From contig CAKTXR010000007.1 of NCBI GenBank assembly GCA_934631025.1, positions 1-64,000 on the forward strand: a DNA stretch of 64,000 nucleotides, in the 5' to 3' direction. Position 1 is the first letter of the stretch. Each line of letters begins with the position of its first letter. The stretch is from an uncultured Clostridia bacterium (lineage in GTDB: Bacteria > Bacillota > Clostridia > Christensenellales > Aristaeellaceae). The notes beneath the pieces are model-generated. The model worked only from the letters and a program-made list of their open reading frames with translations, had not been told where the DNA came from and ran no database searches. Position numbers and translations under genes: made by a program. Below are positions 1-7,777 of this stretch, piece after piece.

Positions 1-275
1 GCTGCCGCGCAATACCACACAACCTGCCCGGCCATAAATTGGAGCCGGGCAAGTCTCCGATAGCGTGAAGTCGGCAGTGCCGGCCGCAGTGCGGCTTCCT
101 TTTGCTGCCGCGCAATACCACACAACCTGCCCGGCCATAAATTGGAGCCGGGCAAGTCTCCGATAGCGTGAAGTCGGCAGGCTGAGCCGGCAGTGCCGGT
201 TCCACTTGCTGCCGCGCAATATCACACGACTTGCCAAACCATAAATTGAAGTTTGGCAAGTCTCCGATAGCGCGG
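1..275 (-). repeat. Three tandem copies of a structured hairpin repeat (period 103-104)
   Basis: Copies begin at 1, 104 and 208; the array may continue left of the window. Each copy holds an 11-bp inverted repeat around an 11-nt loop containing CATAAATTG: arms 22-32/44-54, 125-135/147-157 and 229-239/251-261. The inner four pairs are CGGC/GCCG in copies 1-2 and AAAC/GTTT in copy 3, so both arms changed together. A lower stem also forms, clearest in copy 3: 212-217 plus 220-223 with 266-275, and a 2-nt bulge. Where copies differ on one side only, the minus strand keeps a G-U pair. This favours an RNA read leftward, or a REP-like DNA hairpin. I recognise no known family. Confidence 0.8.
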
Positions 276-448
276 AGATGATTCTGATTGAAGGCGTTTG
301 TTCGCGCTGACGCGGTGGAGCGTCGGTGCAGATTGTATGATCGTGAATTGTTGGCCGGCGAGAGGTTGTATCTGGCCGGTTGCAGATCCGGCACGGGCGT
401 AGGTGCGCGCGGGAGCTGACGACGCATTCCATCCAGCGCGCAATATGC

Positions 449-492
449 AAAACCGCCGCCGCGCAAGGAGCCATTCCCCCCGCGCGGCGGCG
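449..492 (-). terminator. Terminator of the BclA-like gene
   Basis: An 11-bp GC stem (454-464 with 482-492) is followed on the minus strand by TTTT. It lies about 40 bp past the stop of the gene at 530. Confidence 0.6.
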
Positions 493-529
493 TTCTCTCT
501 CATGCGGTGCGTATTTTGCGCTGCGTTTT

Positions 530-1204
530 TCAGCCGATGCGGCGAATGACCAGCGTGGCCAGCGTCTCATCCCCGGCCGTGGTCAGGGCAAGGGCGGCGC
601 TCGACCCGATGCAGAGCGTTGTGCCCGCGGCGGCTGTGATTATGGAGCGGTTGCTCAGCTGAACCGGCGCACCGGTGGCGGTCTTGGCAAACACGACGGT
701 CGTGCCCGGCACGGCGCTGCCCCCGCGCAGCAGACTGACCGAGCCGGTCGCCGTGGCGCTGGCGGGCAGCGTCAGCGTGTAGGATACGTCGTAAACGCCG
801 CTCTCAGCCAGCGTAATCACGCCGCCGGTCTGCTCGACGTTCCGAATGGCCGCGCCGGTGCCGTTCAGGGGCAGACATCCGGCCGCGGACAGCGTGAATG
901 AACCGGTCTGATAGAAGAAGCCGTAGGCCGGCGCAAAGCAGCCCTCGCCGGGACGCGGCGGCGGAAGGGGTTCTTCCTCGCCCGGGCGGCGCCAGCACTC
1001 GGGCACGCCGGGCGCACAGGGACGATAGCACCACGGCACGGGCGACACGGGGCCGCTGGGGCCGGTGTAGTAGGGGGAGCAGGGCACAAGGCGATTGCTC
1101 TCGGCCGTATCGGCCAGCGTGACGTTGATGGGCGGGGTGGTCTGGTTCATGATGGCGGCACGGCAGCCGTAGCAGCCGCGTCGTGAATCCAAAATACAAG
1201 GCAC
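530..1204 (-). CDS. Proline-rich protein with BclA/C1q-like C-terminal domain
   Basis: 224 aa. Residues 1-35 contain several cysteines. A Pro/Gly/Cys-rich low-complexity stretch follows (about 40-90), then a predicted all-beta domain (about 95-224). That domain's pattern (FFYQTG, VYDVSYTLTL, SVSLLRGGS, ends LATLVIRRIG) resembles the jelly-roll C-terminal domain of BclA-type exosporium and collagen-like proteins. Such proteins usually sit on spore or cell surfaces as trimers. There are no true GXY repeats and no signal peptide, which would suit a spore-coat protein made in the mother cell (inference). The start is GTG with AGGAG 9 nt upstream; an internal ATG at codon 19 is an alternative. It is monocistronic with its own terminator. 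Confidence 0.6.
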   Translation of the reverse strand: MPCILDSRRGCYGCRAAIMNQTTPPINVTLADTAESNRLVPCSPYYTGPSGPVSPVPWCYRPCAPGVPECWRRPGEEEPLPPPRPGEGCFAPAYGFFYQTGSFTLSAAGCLPLNGTGAAIRNVEQTGGVITLAESGVYDVSYTLTLPASATATGSVSLLRGGSAVPGTTVVFAKTATGAPVQLSNRSIITAAAGTTLCIGSSAALALTTAGDETLATLVIRRIG

Positions 1205-1780
1205 AGTGAAAATCTCCTTTCATGAAGAAGTCACTGCATACTATGCGCCGTCCTGCCTGCCGGTGCGGGGGCATTTCGCCGCATCTCTTCCGCGCGCCGG
1301 TCTGCCTTGCAGCGCCATGAGATTCATTGTATTTCAGGCCGCCGGTTCGCCTGATATTTTATTTTGGCTGTTTTGCGTGTATGTTAGTCCGCGCCGCCCC
1401 GCGGCTTTCCTTACATCGCTTTACTGGACGTCTTGCGTCCGATCTTGCTGTTTCTACGCTTCATTGAGGTCGGGACGTCCTCGGCCGCCTGTTCGCGCAG
1501 GCGCTCCGGTATTCGCCGTGGCGTGGGTTCATCGCCTTCAAGCTGTCCATTCACTGGACGTTTCGCGCCGTTTCCTTTTCGGCTGTGACGGCGCTGCTTT
1601 GCGCCGCGCAGTCATTTGCTTAGAGCTTCGCCGGCGTGACCGCTCCGTCGCCTGCCCTTCACTATACCGCAAAGCATCATTACGCACTTGTTGTCGCCTC
1701 TTTTCTTCGATTCATCGCGCTATCAGCAATCTGCCCGCGCAGGCTCCTTCCCGAACGCCGCCGCATATCTCATCCAAAAC
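1205..1780. other. Long intergenic region without a convincing gene
   Basis: T- and C-rich on the plus strand. A plus-strand open frame spans it but has no ribosome site and a composition unlike the neighbouring genes. A weak direct repeat (TTACTGGACG-type at 1421 and 1551) and a 14-bp match to 6356-6369 (GCCTTGCAGCGCCA) suggest decayed repeat material. Confidence 0.5.
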
Positions 1781-1812
1781 GCAAAACAGGCAGGGAACGT
1801 TCTCCCTGCCCA
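1781..1812 (-). terminator. Terminator of the acetamidase gene
   Basis: An 8-bp stem (1789-1796 with 1803-1810) is followed on the minus strand by TGTTTTGCG. It lies 20 bp past the stop. Confidence 0.7.
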
Positions 1813-1831
1813 TGAAAAAGCATATCAAATC

Positions 1832-2728
1832 TCAGAACTCCAGCGCCGGAAACGCGAACGGATCGAGCGACGTGCGCGCGGTCAGCAGCGGGTCGACCAC
1901 CTGACTGATTTCGAGGTGACACACAAGGCTCATCAGCAGGATCAGCTCGTTGTGGTCGATCGTCACGCGCCTTTCGATAAAGTCCATCATCGCGTCGGCG
2001 CTCAGCTTGGCGGCCTCGTCCAGATCGGCGGCGGAAGCGATGGTATACCAGCGGCCGCTCTCGTCCTTCAGCATCGGCCACTTTTCGCGCTTTCCGTGAA
2101 CGACGCTCAGGCGCACCGTCACCTCGGCCGGGCATTCCAGCCCGCAAATGCAGATTTCGCCGTCGCCCATGCGCGCGTGTACATCGCCCAGTGCGAACAG
2201 CGCGCCCTCGGCGGCTACCGGCAGATACAGCGTGCTGCCCGCGCGGATGTGCCGCGTGTCCATGTTGCCGCCGTGCGCGCCGGGGGACTCCGTGTCCACG
2301 TCCTCGCCCTCGGGCGCAACGCCAATCACGCCGATCATCGGGTCGAGCGGCATCCTTACGTCCGCCAGCTCGGCGCAGCCGTCCTTGAGCGGGATGCAGC
2401 GCACGATCGGCGCGGTCACGCGGTCGGCCATCAGCCCGCCGCGATTGCTGATGCGCATGGACGCGTACTCGCCCACGTCAATGGCGAGGATTTCACATTT
2501 GAGCGTGTCGCCCGGCTGCGCGCCCTCGACGAATATCGGCCCGCTCGCCGGATTGCAGCCGATCGCCGGCCCCTTCGCCGCGCCGCGGGGGTCGTTCTCC
2601 GCGCGCAGATTGTCCATGTAGCAGTCTTTCGTCGCAATGCACACCGTCGCGCCGTCCGAAACGCGCAGGACGGGCGCGGCGTTTTTGCTGAAGGCGGTGA
2701 TATAGCGCTCGGATGAAAGCCTATCCAT
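1832..2728 (-). CDS. Acetamidase/formamidase family protein
   Basis: 298 aa, full length for the FmdA/AmdA family, which hydrolyses short-chain amides to ammonia and a carboxylate. Family features are the N-terminal NPASGPIFVEGAQPGD block, the GAHGGNMDTR block and the metal-site region with HARMGDGE (about 185-192) followed by a Cys-containing E-V-T-V-R-L segment. It is cytoplasmic with no signal peptide. AAGGAAG lies 9 nt before the ATG. It is 72 bp downstream of apgM on the same strand, behind a strong hairpin (2760-2792), so it may be co-transcribed at a reduced level. Substrate specificity cannot be read from the sequence. Confidence 0.85.
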   Translation of the reverse strand: MDRLSSERYITAFSKNAAPVLRVSDGATVCIATKDCYMDNLRAENDPRGAAKGPAIGCNPASGPIFVEGAQPGDTLKCEILAIDVGEYASMRISNRGGLMADRVTAPIVRCIPLKDGCAELADVRMPLDPMIGVIGVAPEGEDVDTESPGAHGGNMDTRHIRAGSTLYLPVAAEGALFALGDVHARMGDGEICICGLECPAEVTVRLSVVHGKREKWPMLKDESGRWYTIASAADLDEAAKLSADAMMDFIERRVTIDHNELILLMSLVCHLEISQVVDPLLTARTSLDPFAFPALEF

Positions 2729-2759
2729 AGTCAGCCACTTCCTTTATATTATTATGAAG

Positions 2760-2792
2760 GCGAGCCGCTTCCGCTCGGGGGAAACGGCTCGC
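2760..2792 (-). terminator. Hairpin between apgM and acetamidase genes
   Basis: GCGAGCCG/CGGCTCGC stem extended by TTCC/GGAA. No T-run follows, so an attenuator or mRNA-processing hairpin is as likely as a true terminator. Confidence 0.45.
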
Positions 2793-2800
2793 TCATATGC

Positions 2801-4015
2801 TTAGTCCTGCTCGAAAAGGCGCTTGAGCAGCACTGCGCCGCTGGTCAGCACCGGCTTGTCGGCGCACGCGTCCTCGCAGAACACGCGCGGCGCGCCGGGA
2901 CGGCGGCTGTCATAGATCGCGTAGGGCACGGGCGTGCCGTCGTGGGTGCGGGTGGAGAGCAGCGTGTAGTGGTCGGGCATGATCAGCACGCGGTAGTCCT
3001 CGCCGGACGCGTCCAGCGCGCCCAGCACAGGCCCCACCATGCGCGCGTCCAGCCGGCGGATCGATTCCACCTTGCCCTCCAGATCGCCCAGATGGCTCAG
3101 GTCGTCGGGCGCTTCGAGGTGCAGCAGCACAAAGTCGTCGCCGCTCTTCAGCGCGTCCAGGGCGGCCTGCACCTTGCCCTCGTAGTTGGTGTCCAGCGTG
3201 CCGGTCGCGCCGGGGATGCGCGGGGCTTTAAGTCCGCTCAGCCACGCGATGCCGCGCACCAGCGGCACGGCGGACACGGCGCTGCCCGTTTTGCCGAACT
3301 GCTCGGTAAAGTTGCCCAAGATCGTCGCGCGGCCCGCGCCCCAGAACCACACGGCGTTGGCCGGCATACGGCCCTCGGCGATGCGCTTTTTGTTGACCGG
3401 ATGCTCGGACAGGACGCGGTGCGCCGTCTCTTGCAGGGCGTGGAGCAGCTCGGCCTTCTGTCCCTTGGGCTGATAGTCGTCGATCATGCGGCCGGCGATG
3501 TCGTGCGGCGGGGTCAGCTCGAACGGCTCGTCGTCTGCATCCACCACGGCGATGTGGCGGAAGGTGTCGGTCACGGTGATATGCATCTTCGCCTGCTCCA
3601 TCAGCGCGGCGAATTCGGGATTGTGGACCAGATCGTCGGTCAGGCGGTACGCGTCCTCGCCGTCGATGCCGTCGCCGTTGTAGCTGGCCATCACGCCGCC
3701 CTCATAGGGGCCGTCGATCGTGGCCAGATTCATGCGGAAGGAGACCTCGTTTTCCTTGAGCGCGACCTCCTCGCCCGCCGCCTCGAGCGGAGAGCGCCCG
3801 CGGTAGCACTTGACGGGGTCGTGCCCCAAGAGCGTCAGGAAGGCCACGTCGCTGCCCGGCGAGAACACGGTGGGGCAGGTGCGGATGCGGCCCAGTTCGC
3901 CGCCGGCCACGCGCGCCATATTCGCGCCCGCGACATATTCGAGCGGCGTTTTTCCGCCCAGCGCTTCGATTTTTTCATCGGCCATGCCGTCGCCGACAAT
4001 CAGCATATACTTCAT
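2801..4015 (-). CDS. apgM: Cofactor-independent phosphoglycerate mutase, archaeal type
   Basis: 404 aa. It interconverts 3- and 2-phosphoglycerate in glycolysis without 2,3-bisphosphoglycerate. This is the ApgM branch of the alkaline-phosphatase superfamily. The N-terminus MKYMLIVGDGMAD carries the metal-binding Asp, PGSDVAFLTLLGHDP contains the catalytic-Ser region (Ser of GSD), and HLEAPDDLSHLGD and MPDHYTLLSTRTHDGTPVP supply the C-terminal metal ligands. The start is ATG 4015 with GAGGAGG 10 nt upstream; a more 5' TTG would place the ribosome site inside the gene. ApgM-type enzymes in bacteria sometimes act on phosphonoacetate-like or homoserine-related substrates, so the glycolytic role is probable rather than proven. 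Confidence 0.9.
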   Translation of the reverse strand: MKYMLIVGDGMADEKIEALGGKTPLEYVAGANMARVAGGELGRIRTCPTVFSPGSDVAFLTLLGHDPVKCYRGRSPLEAAGEEVALKENEVSFRMNLATIDGPYEGGVMASYNGDGIDGEDAYRLTDDLVHNPEFAALMEQAKMHITVTDTFRHIAVVDADDEPFELTPPHDIAGRMIDDYQPKGQKAELLHALQETAHRVLSEHPVNKKRIAEGRMPANAVWFWGAGRATILGNFTEQFGKTGSAVSAVPLVRGIAWLSGLKAPRIPGATGTLDTNYEGKVQAALDALKSGDDFVLLHLEAPDDLSHLGDLEGKVESIRRLDARMVGPVLGALDASGEDYRVLIMPDHYTLLSTRTHDGTPVPYAIYDSRRPGAPRVFCEDACADKPVLTSGAVLLKRLFEQD

Positions 4016-4186
4016 AAAAACGATTCCTCCTCGCAAAAAATTTCCGCGTATGCACGGCCTTCAAAGGGCGATCCGATGCGGGCGGCCTTTTCCTCGATTT
4101 GACGAAAAAGCGGATCGAACTTGCAATTTGTCCGCCAGAAAGACCGGACGAGCGCCGAAACAGCCCCGCCTTTTGCAAACACACTC

Positions 4187-4215
4187 TTGCAAAAACGCGG
4201 ATTATGATATATCAT
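4187..4215 (+). promoter_or_regulatory. Promoter of yhaM
   Basis: TTGCAA, 17 bp, TATCAT. The -10 end overlaps a perfect 12-bp palindrome (4204-4215, ATGATATATCAT), a possible operator. Confidence 0.55.
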
Positions 4216-4283
4216 TGTATCACAGAGTTCTGCAATTCGAGCGGCCGCGGCAAAATTTAACCGCGCCCTGAAAGGATGACAAT

Positions 4284-5249
4284 ATGCAGCTTCAGCTTTC
4301 TCAGGTCATTAAAAATCAGATGTTTGAGGGCTATGTGCTGGTGAAGGCGTCCGAGCAGCGCACGTCCTCCAACGGCAGCAAGTTCCTCGATATGACGCTG
4401 GGCGACGTGTCCGGCGAGTTCAACGCCAAGATGTGGGACGGCGCCGTTCAGCCGCCCGCCGCCGGCACGGTGATCAAGATCCGCGCCATGATGCAGGAGT
4501 ACAACGGCCGCCCGCAGCTGCGCGTCGACAAACTGCGCCCCGTGACCGAAAAGGACAGCGTGGACATGAGCCTGCTTCTGCCCTGCGCGCCCTATCCGCC
4601 GGAGGATATGCTCTCGGTGATTCGGAGCCGCGTGGAGCGGATGCGGGACGAGGAGCTTAAACGGCTTGTGACCTACCGGCTCGATCAGTGCGGCGAGGCG
4701 CTGATGTACTATCCGGCGGCGACGCGCCTGCATCACGCCGAGCGCAGCGGCCTGTTGCACCACACGAGCACCATGCTGCGCATGGCCGACGCGGTGTGCG
4801 GCGTCTATACGCAGCTGGACGGCGATCTGCTGGCCGCGGGCGTGATTCTGCACGATCTGTGCAAGATCACCGAGATCCGCGCCGACGCGAGCGGCGTGGC
4901 GATCGACTATTCGCGCGAGGGTCAGCTGCTGGGGCACATCGTGCGCGGCGTGAGCGAGCTGGACAAGGCCTGCGAGGCGCTCTCCATCCGCGAGGAAACG
5001 CGGGTCATGCTGGAGCACATGATTCTCTCCCACCACGATCTGCCCGAATACGGCAGCCCGAAACCGCCCATGTTCCCCGAAGCCGAGGTGCTGCATGTGC
5101 TCGACCTGCTCGACGCGCGTATGTTTGAGATGGACAGCGCGCTCAAGAACGTCGCGCCCGGCACGTTCACCGAGCGCATCTGGTCGCTCGATCGCCGGCT
5201 TTACCGCCGCGAGCGCGCGCCGAAAGCCGAAGAAAAGAGCGAAGAATAA
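4284..5249 (+). CDS. yhaM: 3'-5' exoribonuclease YhaM family
   Basis: 321 aa; B. subtilis YhaM is of similar length. An N-terminal OB-fold (about 12-95, with LDMTLGDVSGEFNAKMWDG) binds nucleic acid. A central HD domain (about 150-280) has the metal ligands H-H in LLHHTSTML, H-D in ILHDLCK and the later H-H pair in LSHHDLP, plus D in LDLLDARM. Family members degrade RNA and ssDNA 3' to 5' with Mn2+. The C-terminus is charged and probably disordered. It has its own promoter and is divergent from apgM. The next gene, 160 bp downstream, is a second HD protein. Confidence 0.88.
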   Translation: MQLQLSQVIKNQMFEGYVLVKASEQRTSSNGSKFLDMTLGDVSGEFNAKMWDGAVQPPAAGTVIKIRAMMQEYNGRPQLRVDKLRPVTEKDSVDMSLLLPCAPYPPEDMLSVIRSRVERMRDEELKRLVTYRLDQCGEALMYYPAATRLHHAERSGLLHHTSTMLRMADAVCGVYTQLDGDLLAAGVILHDLCKITEIRADASGVAIDYSREGQLLGHIVRGVSELDKACEALSIREETRVMLEHMILSHHDLPEYGSPKPPMFPEAEVLHVLDLLDARMFEMDSALKNVAPGTFTERIWSLDRRLYRRERAPKAEEKSEE

Positions 5250-5409
5250 GCGCCTTTTCGCCCGCGCGTTTGCCGCCAGTATGCCGTTTCCATGCTCCGG
5301 TCAGGCAAATTCCGCTGTTCGTCAGGGGACGGGGCGATGGGCGGCGCGTCTTGTGAAAATCCGCACGGAGCCTTCCGTTTCGCATACTGCTTATAAAAGG
5401 AGGAAATCA

Positions 5410-5886
5410 ATGACCCGAATCATCCGAGATCAGGAAACAGTGCGCCGCTGGGGCGCGGATATTCTCAAATCAAAGGGCATGGACAGGGAGAAGCGCTTCA
5501 TGCAGCACGGCGATATCAGCTGCTATCGCCATTCTTTGCGCGTGGCCTCCCGCAGCGTCCGGCTGGCGCGCTGGCTGCGGCTGAAGGCCGACATGCGCGC
5601 GCTGGTGCGCGGGGCGCTGCTGCACGATTACTTTCTCTACGACTGGCATGAGAAGGACGCGTCGCACAAATGGCACGGCTTTCATCATCCCGCCGCCGCG
5701 CTGAGGAACGCCTCGGCCGATTTCGGGCTGTCCCTGCGCGAGCGCGACGTGATCGCCAAGCATATGTTCCCGCTGACGCTCAAGCCGCCGCGCTTCCGTG
5801 AAAGCTGGATCGTCTGCCTGGCCGACAAGTGGTGCGCCCTCGAGGAAACGCTGGCCGTGCGCCTGGGCCTGACGCTGAAGGAATAA
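5410..5886 (+). CDS. HD-domain phosphohydrolase
   Basis: 158 aa. The HD signature is visible: H in CYRHSLRVA, H-D in LLHDYFLYDWH, H in GFHHPAAAL and D in CLADKWCALEE. Such small HD proteins are common in Clostridia and are predicted metal-dependent phosphohydrolases acting on nucleotides or phosphoesters; the substrate is unknown. The start is fixed by AAAAGGAGG 7 nt before ATG 5410; a longer frame starting inside yhaM is not credible. It follows yhaM on the same strand and ends with a clear terminator. Confidence 0.85.
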   Translation: MTRIIRDQETVRRWGADILKSKGMDREKRFMQHGDISCYRHSLRVASRSVRLARWLRLKADMRALVRGALLHDYFLYDWHEKDASHKWHGFHHPAAALRNASADFGLSLRERDVIAKHMFPLTLKPPRFRESWIVCLADKWCALEETLAVRLGLTLKE

Positions 5887-5911
5887 ACGCAAAACTGAAA
5901 AAAGCAAAACG

Positions 5912-5950
5912 CCCCCGCACAGCCGATTTCTACGGCCATGCGGGGGATTT
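5912..5950 (+). terminator. Terminator of the HD-protein gene
   Basis: An 8-bp stem CCCCCGCA/TGCGGGGG followed by ATTTTCT. Confidence 0.75.
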
Positions 5951-6415
5951 TCTGTCATGCAGGCGGCTTTTCGGGCCGCGAAAGCGCGCTCATCGCCGCC
6001 GCGAGTCGTTTCGCCGTTCGGCGGCACGCTGTCTCGTCGGGCGTAACTTTATTTACTCCATTCAGCGATGCGTGCGGCAAATCCGCGCCATACAGCGCCT
6101 TATCCTCGTCGTCGTTGGAATCCATTGCGTACGCGAACGTTTGGGGGGATGAATTTCTCGCCGTCTCTTCATAGGAGCCGCGAGCTGTTCTACCGTCCGA
6201 GCGTCGTACTGTCTTATCGCGCGCAATTTCGTCCGCACCATACAACGCCTTATCCTCATCGCCGACGTTCGTGCCTATCGTGTCCGCAAATTCCTGTTAG
6301 CGTGCATCCCTTCGCCGTTCAGCGCGCATCGCAAAAACTTCATAGCCTGTGTGCGCCTTGCAGCGCCAGCCGCCGCCCGTCGCCTGTGCCCATTGCAAAG
6401 CCCCATTGCGCGCGC
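5951..6415. other. Intergenic region with degenerate direct repeats
   Basis: A 24-bp core (CCATACARCGCCTTATCCTC plus 4) occurs at 6088-6111 and 6238-6261, 150 bp apart, with weaker similarity around it. The minus-strand frames that cross it repeat the same short peptide and have no ribosome sites, so I do not call a gene. Confidence 0.5.
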
Positions 6416-7375
6416 TCAGACTCCGCTCAGCCCCCGCGCATACGTCTCCACCGGCGGCAGCCCATACAGCGCGCGATAATCCGCGCCGAGGAAGCAGGCA
6501 AAGCTCGTGATCGACTCAAAGCCCAGCCCTGCATAAAACTCAACGTCCTGCGCCATAACGTCTTTGTCGAGCGAAAAGCGGCTGGGCGGCTTCTTCCAGC
6601 CGGAAAAGAGCGAATTGTCCATCCAGTATTCCAGCACCTGCGCGTTCTTAAGGCCAAAGAACGACAGAAGCGGCCTGAGCGTCGCAGTCTGCGCGGCGTT
6701 TTCAGCGCAGTCCTTATCGGCGATCGGCCTGTGGTGGTCGCGGCCGATCGGCGCGTATTCGAGGAACAGTCCGTCCTCCGGCTCGGTGCGGCGGGGGAGA
6801 GTCAGGCCGTCGTGATAGGCCAGATAGGCGGTGTGCGCCCGCGGGTTGGCGCGCCGCACGCCGCGATGAATGGCGTTCGTGATGCGTAATAGCTGATCGC
6901 CGCCGTTCAGGGCGCGGCAGAGCGGGCAATGGCACAGCTTGCCGGATACGTCGTCCGGCCACCAGAACCGCTGCGCGCTGCCCGTGTCCAGCGCTTTCGT
7001 CAGATGTTCGGCGTTTTCCTCAACCAGCGCCAGCGCGTCCGCGTTCGAGGGGCACAGATTCGCGTCCGGCACGCGGTTTCCGCGCTCGTCCATGCGGAAA
7101 TACTCGGGATGCGTCCCAAACAGCCCCCTCGGCAGCAGATACCCCAGCGCGTGCGCTTCGTATTCGACGGTCAGATTCATTCCCTTCGCCCGCGCGATCA
7201 GGCGCTGAAATTCGGGCGATCTGTGCCGCACAATCGCCGCTTCGAGCGTCCGCGCCGCGTTCTCGCCGCCCACGGGGTGCAGTCCCAGTGCGTTGAGGTT
7301 CGTCTTTTCCAGTTCGTCCAGCCAGATTTCGTCCAGCTCCTCGGGATGGACGATCAGTCCGCGCCGCAAAAGCAT
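6416..7375 (-). CDS. DUF4838-type protein (glycoside-hydrolase-like)
   Basis: 319 aa. The central WWPDDVSGKLCHCPLCRAL block (Trp-Trp-Pro-Asp-Asp followed by a C-x-C-x2-C cluster) is typical of DUF4838 proteins, which are linked to polysaccharide utilisation and share features with alpha-glucuronidase-like TIM barrels. There is no signal peptide, so it should act in the cytoplasm. Of two near ATGs, the second (7375) has AAGGAG at 6-7 nt and is preferred; the first (7381) is too close to that site. It is shorter than the large secreted DUF4838 proteins of Bacteroidetes. No catalytic assignment is possible from sequence alone. Confidence 0.6.
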   Translation of the reverse strand: MLLRRGLIVHPEELDEIWLDELEKTNLNALGLHPVGGENAARTLEAAIVRHRSPEFQRLIARAKGMNLTVEYEAHALGYLLPRGLFGTHPEYFRMDERGNRVPDANLCPSNADALALVEENAEHLTKALDTGSAQRFWWPDDVSGKLCHCPLCRALNGGDQLLRITNAIHRGVRRANPRAHTAYLAYHDGLTLPRRTEPEDGLFLEYAPIGRDHHRPIADKDCAENAAQTATLRPLLSFFGLKNAQVLEYWMDNSLFSGWKKPPSRFSLDKDVMAQDVEFYAGLGFESITSFACFLGADYRALYGLPPVETYARGLSGV

Positions 7376-7390
7376 GGTCATGCTCCTTTC

Positions 7391-7707
7391 TCAATCAAAT
7401 GATTTCGCCGCATCTGCGCGCTTTTTCACGTCGCCGCCACGGGAGAACGGCTTTTCCATACAGCGTTCGTCCCGCCGCGTACAATCGCGATGCGCAAGCG
7501 CTCCGCATTCTGCTGCAAAACCACTCCTCCGCGCATAGCCTTCGCCGTCCCGCGTCGCAGATGGACGCGCGCCCTTTTGCTCCGTCGGTGCGGCAGACTC
7601 TGAATCAAATGATTCGCCGCATCCGTGCGCTTTTTCACGTCGCCGCCACGGGAAAGCAGCCTTTTCCACGCAGCGCTCGTCCCGCCGCGTGTAATTGCGA
7701 TGCGCAA
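7391..7707. repeat. Pair of 107-bp direct repeats between DUF4838 gene and ftsY
   Basis: Copies at 7391-7497 and 7601-7707 (offset 210 bp) are roughly 85% identical by eye. Each starts with the near-palindrome GAATCAAATGATTC or a variant and ends GATGCGCAA. The 103 bp between them is unrelated. The minus-strand frame across both copies lacks a ribosome site. Confidence 0.75.
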
Positions 7708-7730
7708 AACCCCTCGTCGCCGCAGCCGCG

Positions 7731-7771
7731 CCTATAAACACACCCCGCGCCTCAAAACGGGGTGCGGGGTG
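7731..7771 (-). terminator. Terminator of the rnc-smc-ftsY operon
   Basis: CACCCCGC/GCGGGGTG stem (7741-7748 with 7764-7771) followed on the minus strand by TGTTTATAGG, just past the ftsY stop. Confidence 0.65.
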
Positions 7772-7777
7772 AAAGAA

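Noticed and set aside
1..275. CRISPR array
   Set aside because: Period is over 100 bp with most of the unit conserved, there are no spacer-like variable segments of 30-40 bp and no cas genes.
222..503. Minus-strand 93-codon frame overlapping the third hairpin repeat
   Set aside because: It starts within the terminator of the preceding gene and has no ribosome site or family resemblance.
1206..1904. Plus-strand open frame of 232 codons in the gap before the acetamidase
   Set aside because: It begins in the ribosome-site region of the opposite gene, has no site of its own and runs into the acetamidase antisense.
5955..6245. Minus-strand frame with a repeated DEDKALYGAD peptide
   Set aside because: The peptide repeat reflects the DNA repeat; no ribosome site or conserved domain, and the gap is otherwise degenerate.
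7391..7741. Minus-strand frame of 116 codons with internal repeats downstream of ftsY
   Set aside because: It spans two DNA repeat copies and the ftsY terminator; no ribosome site.
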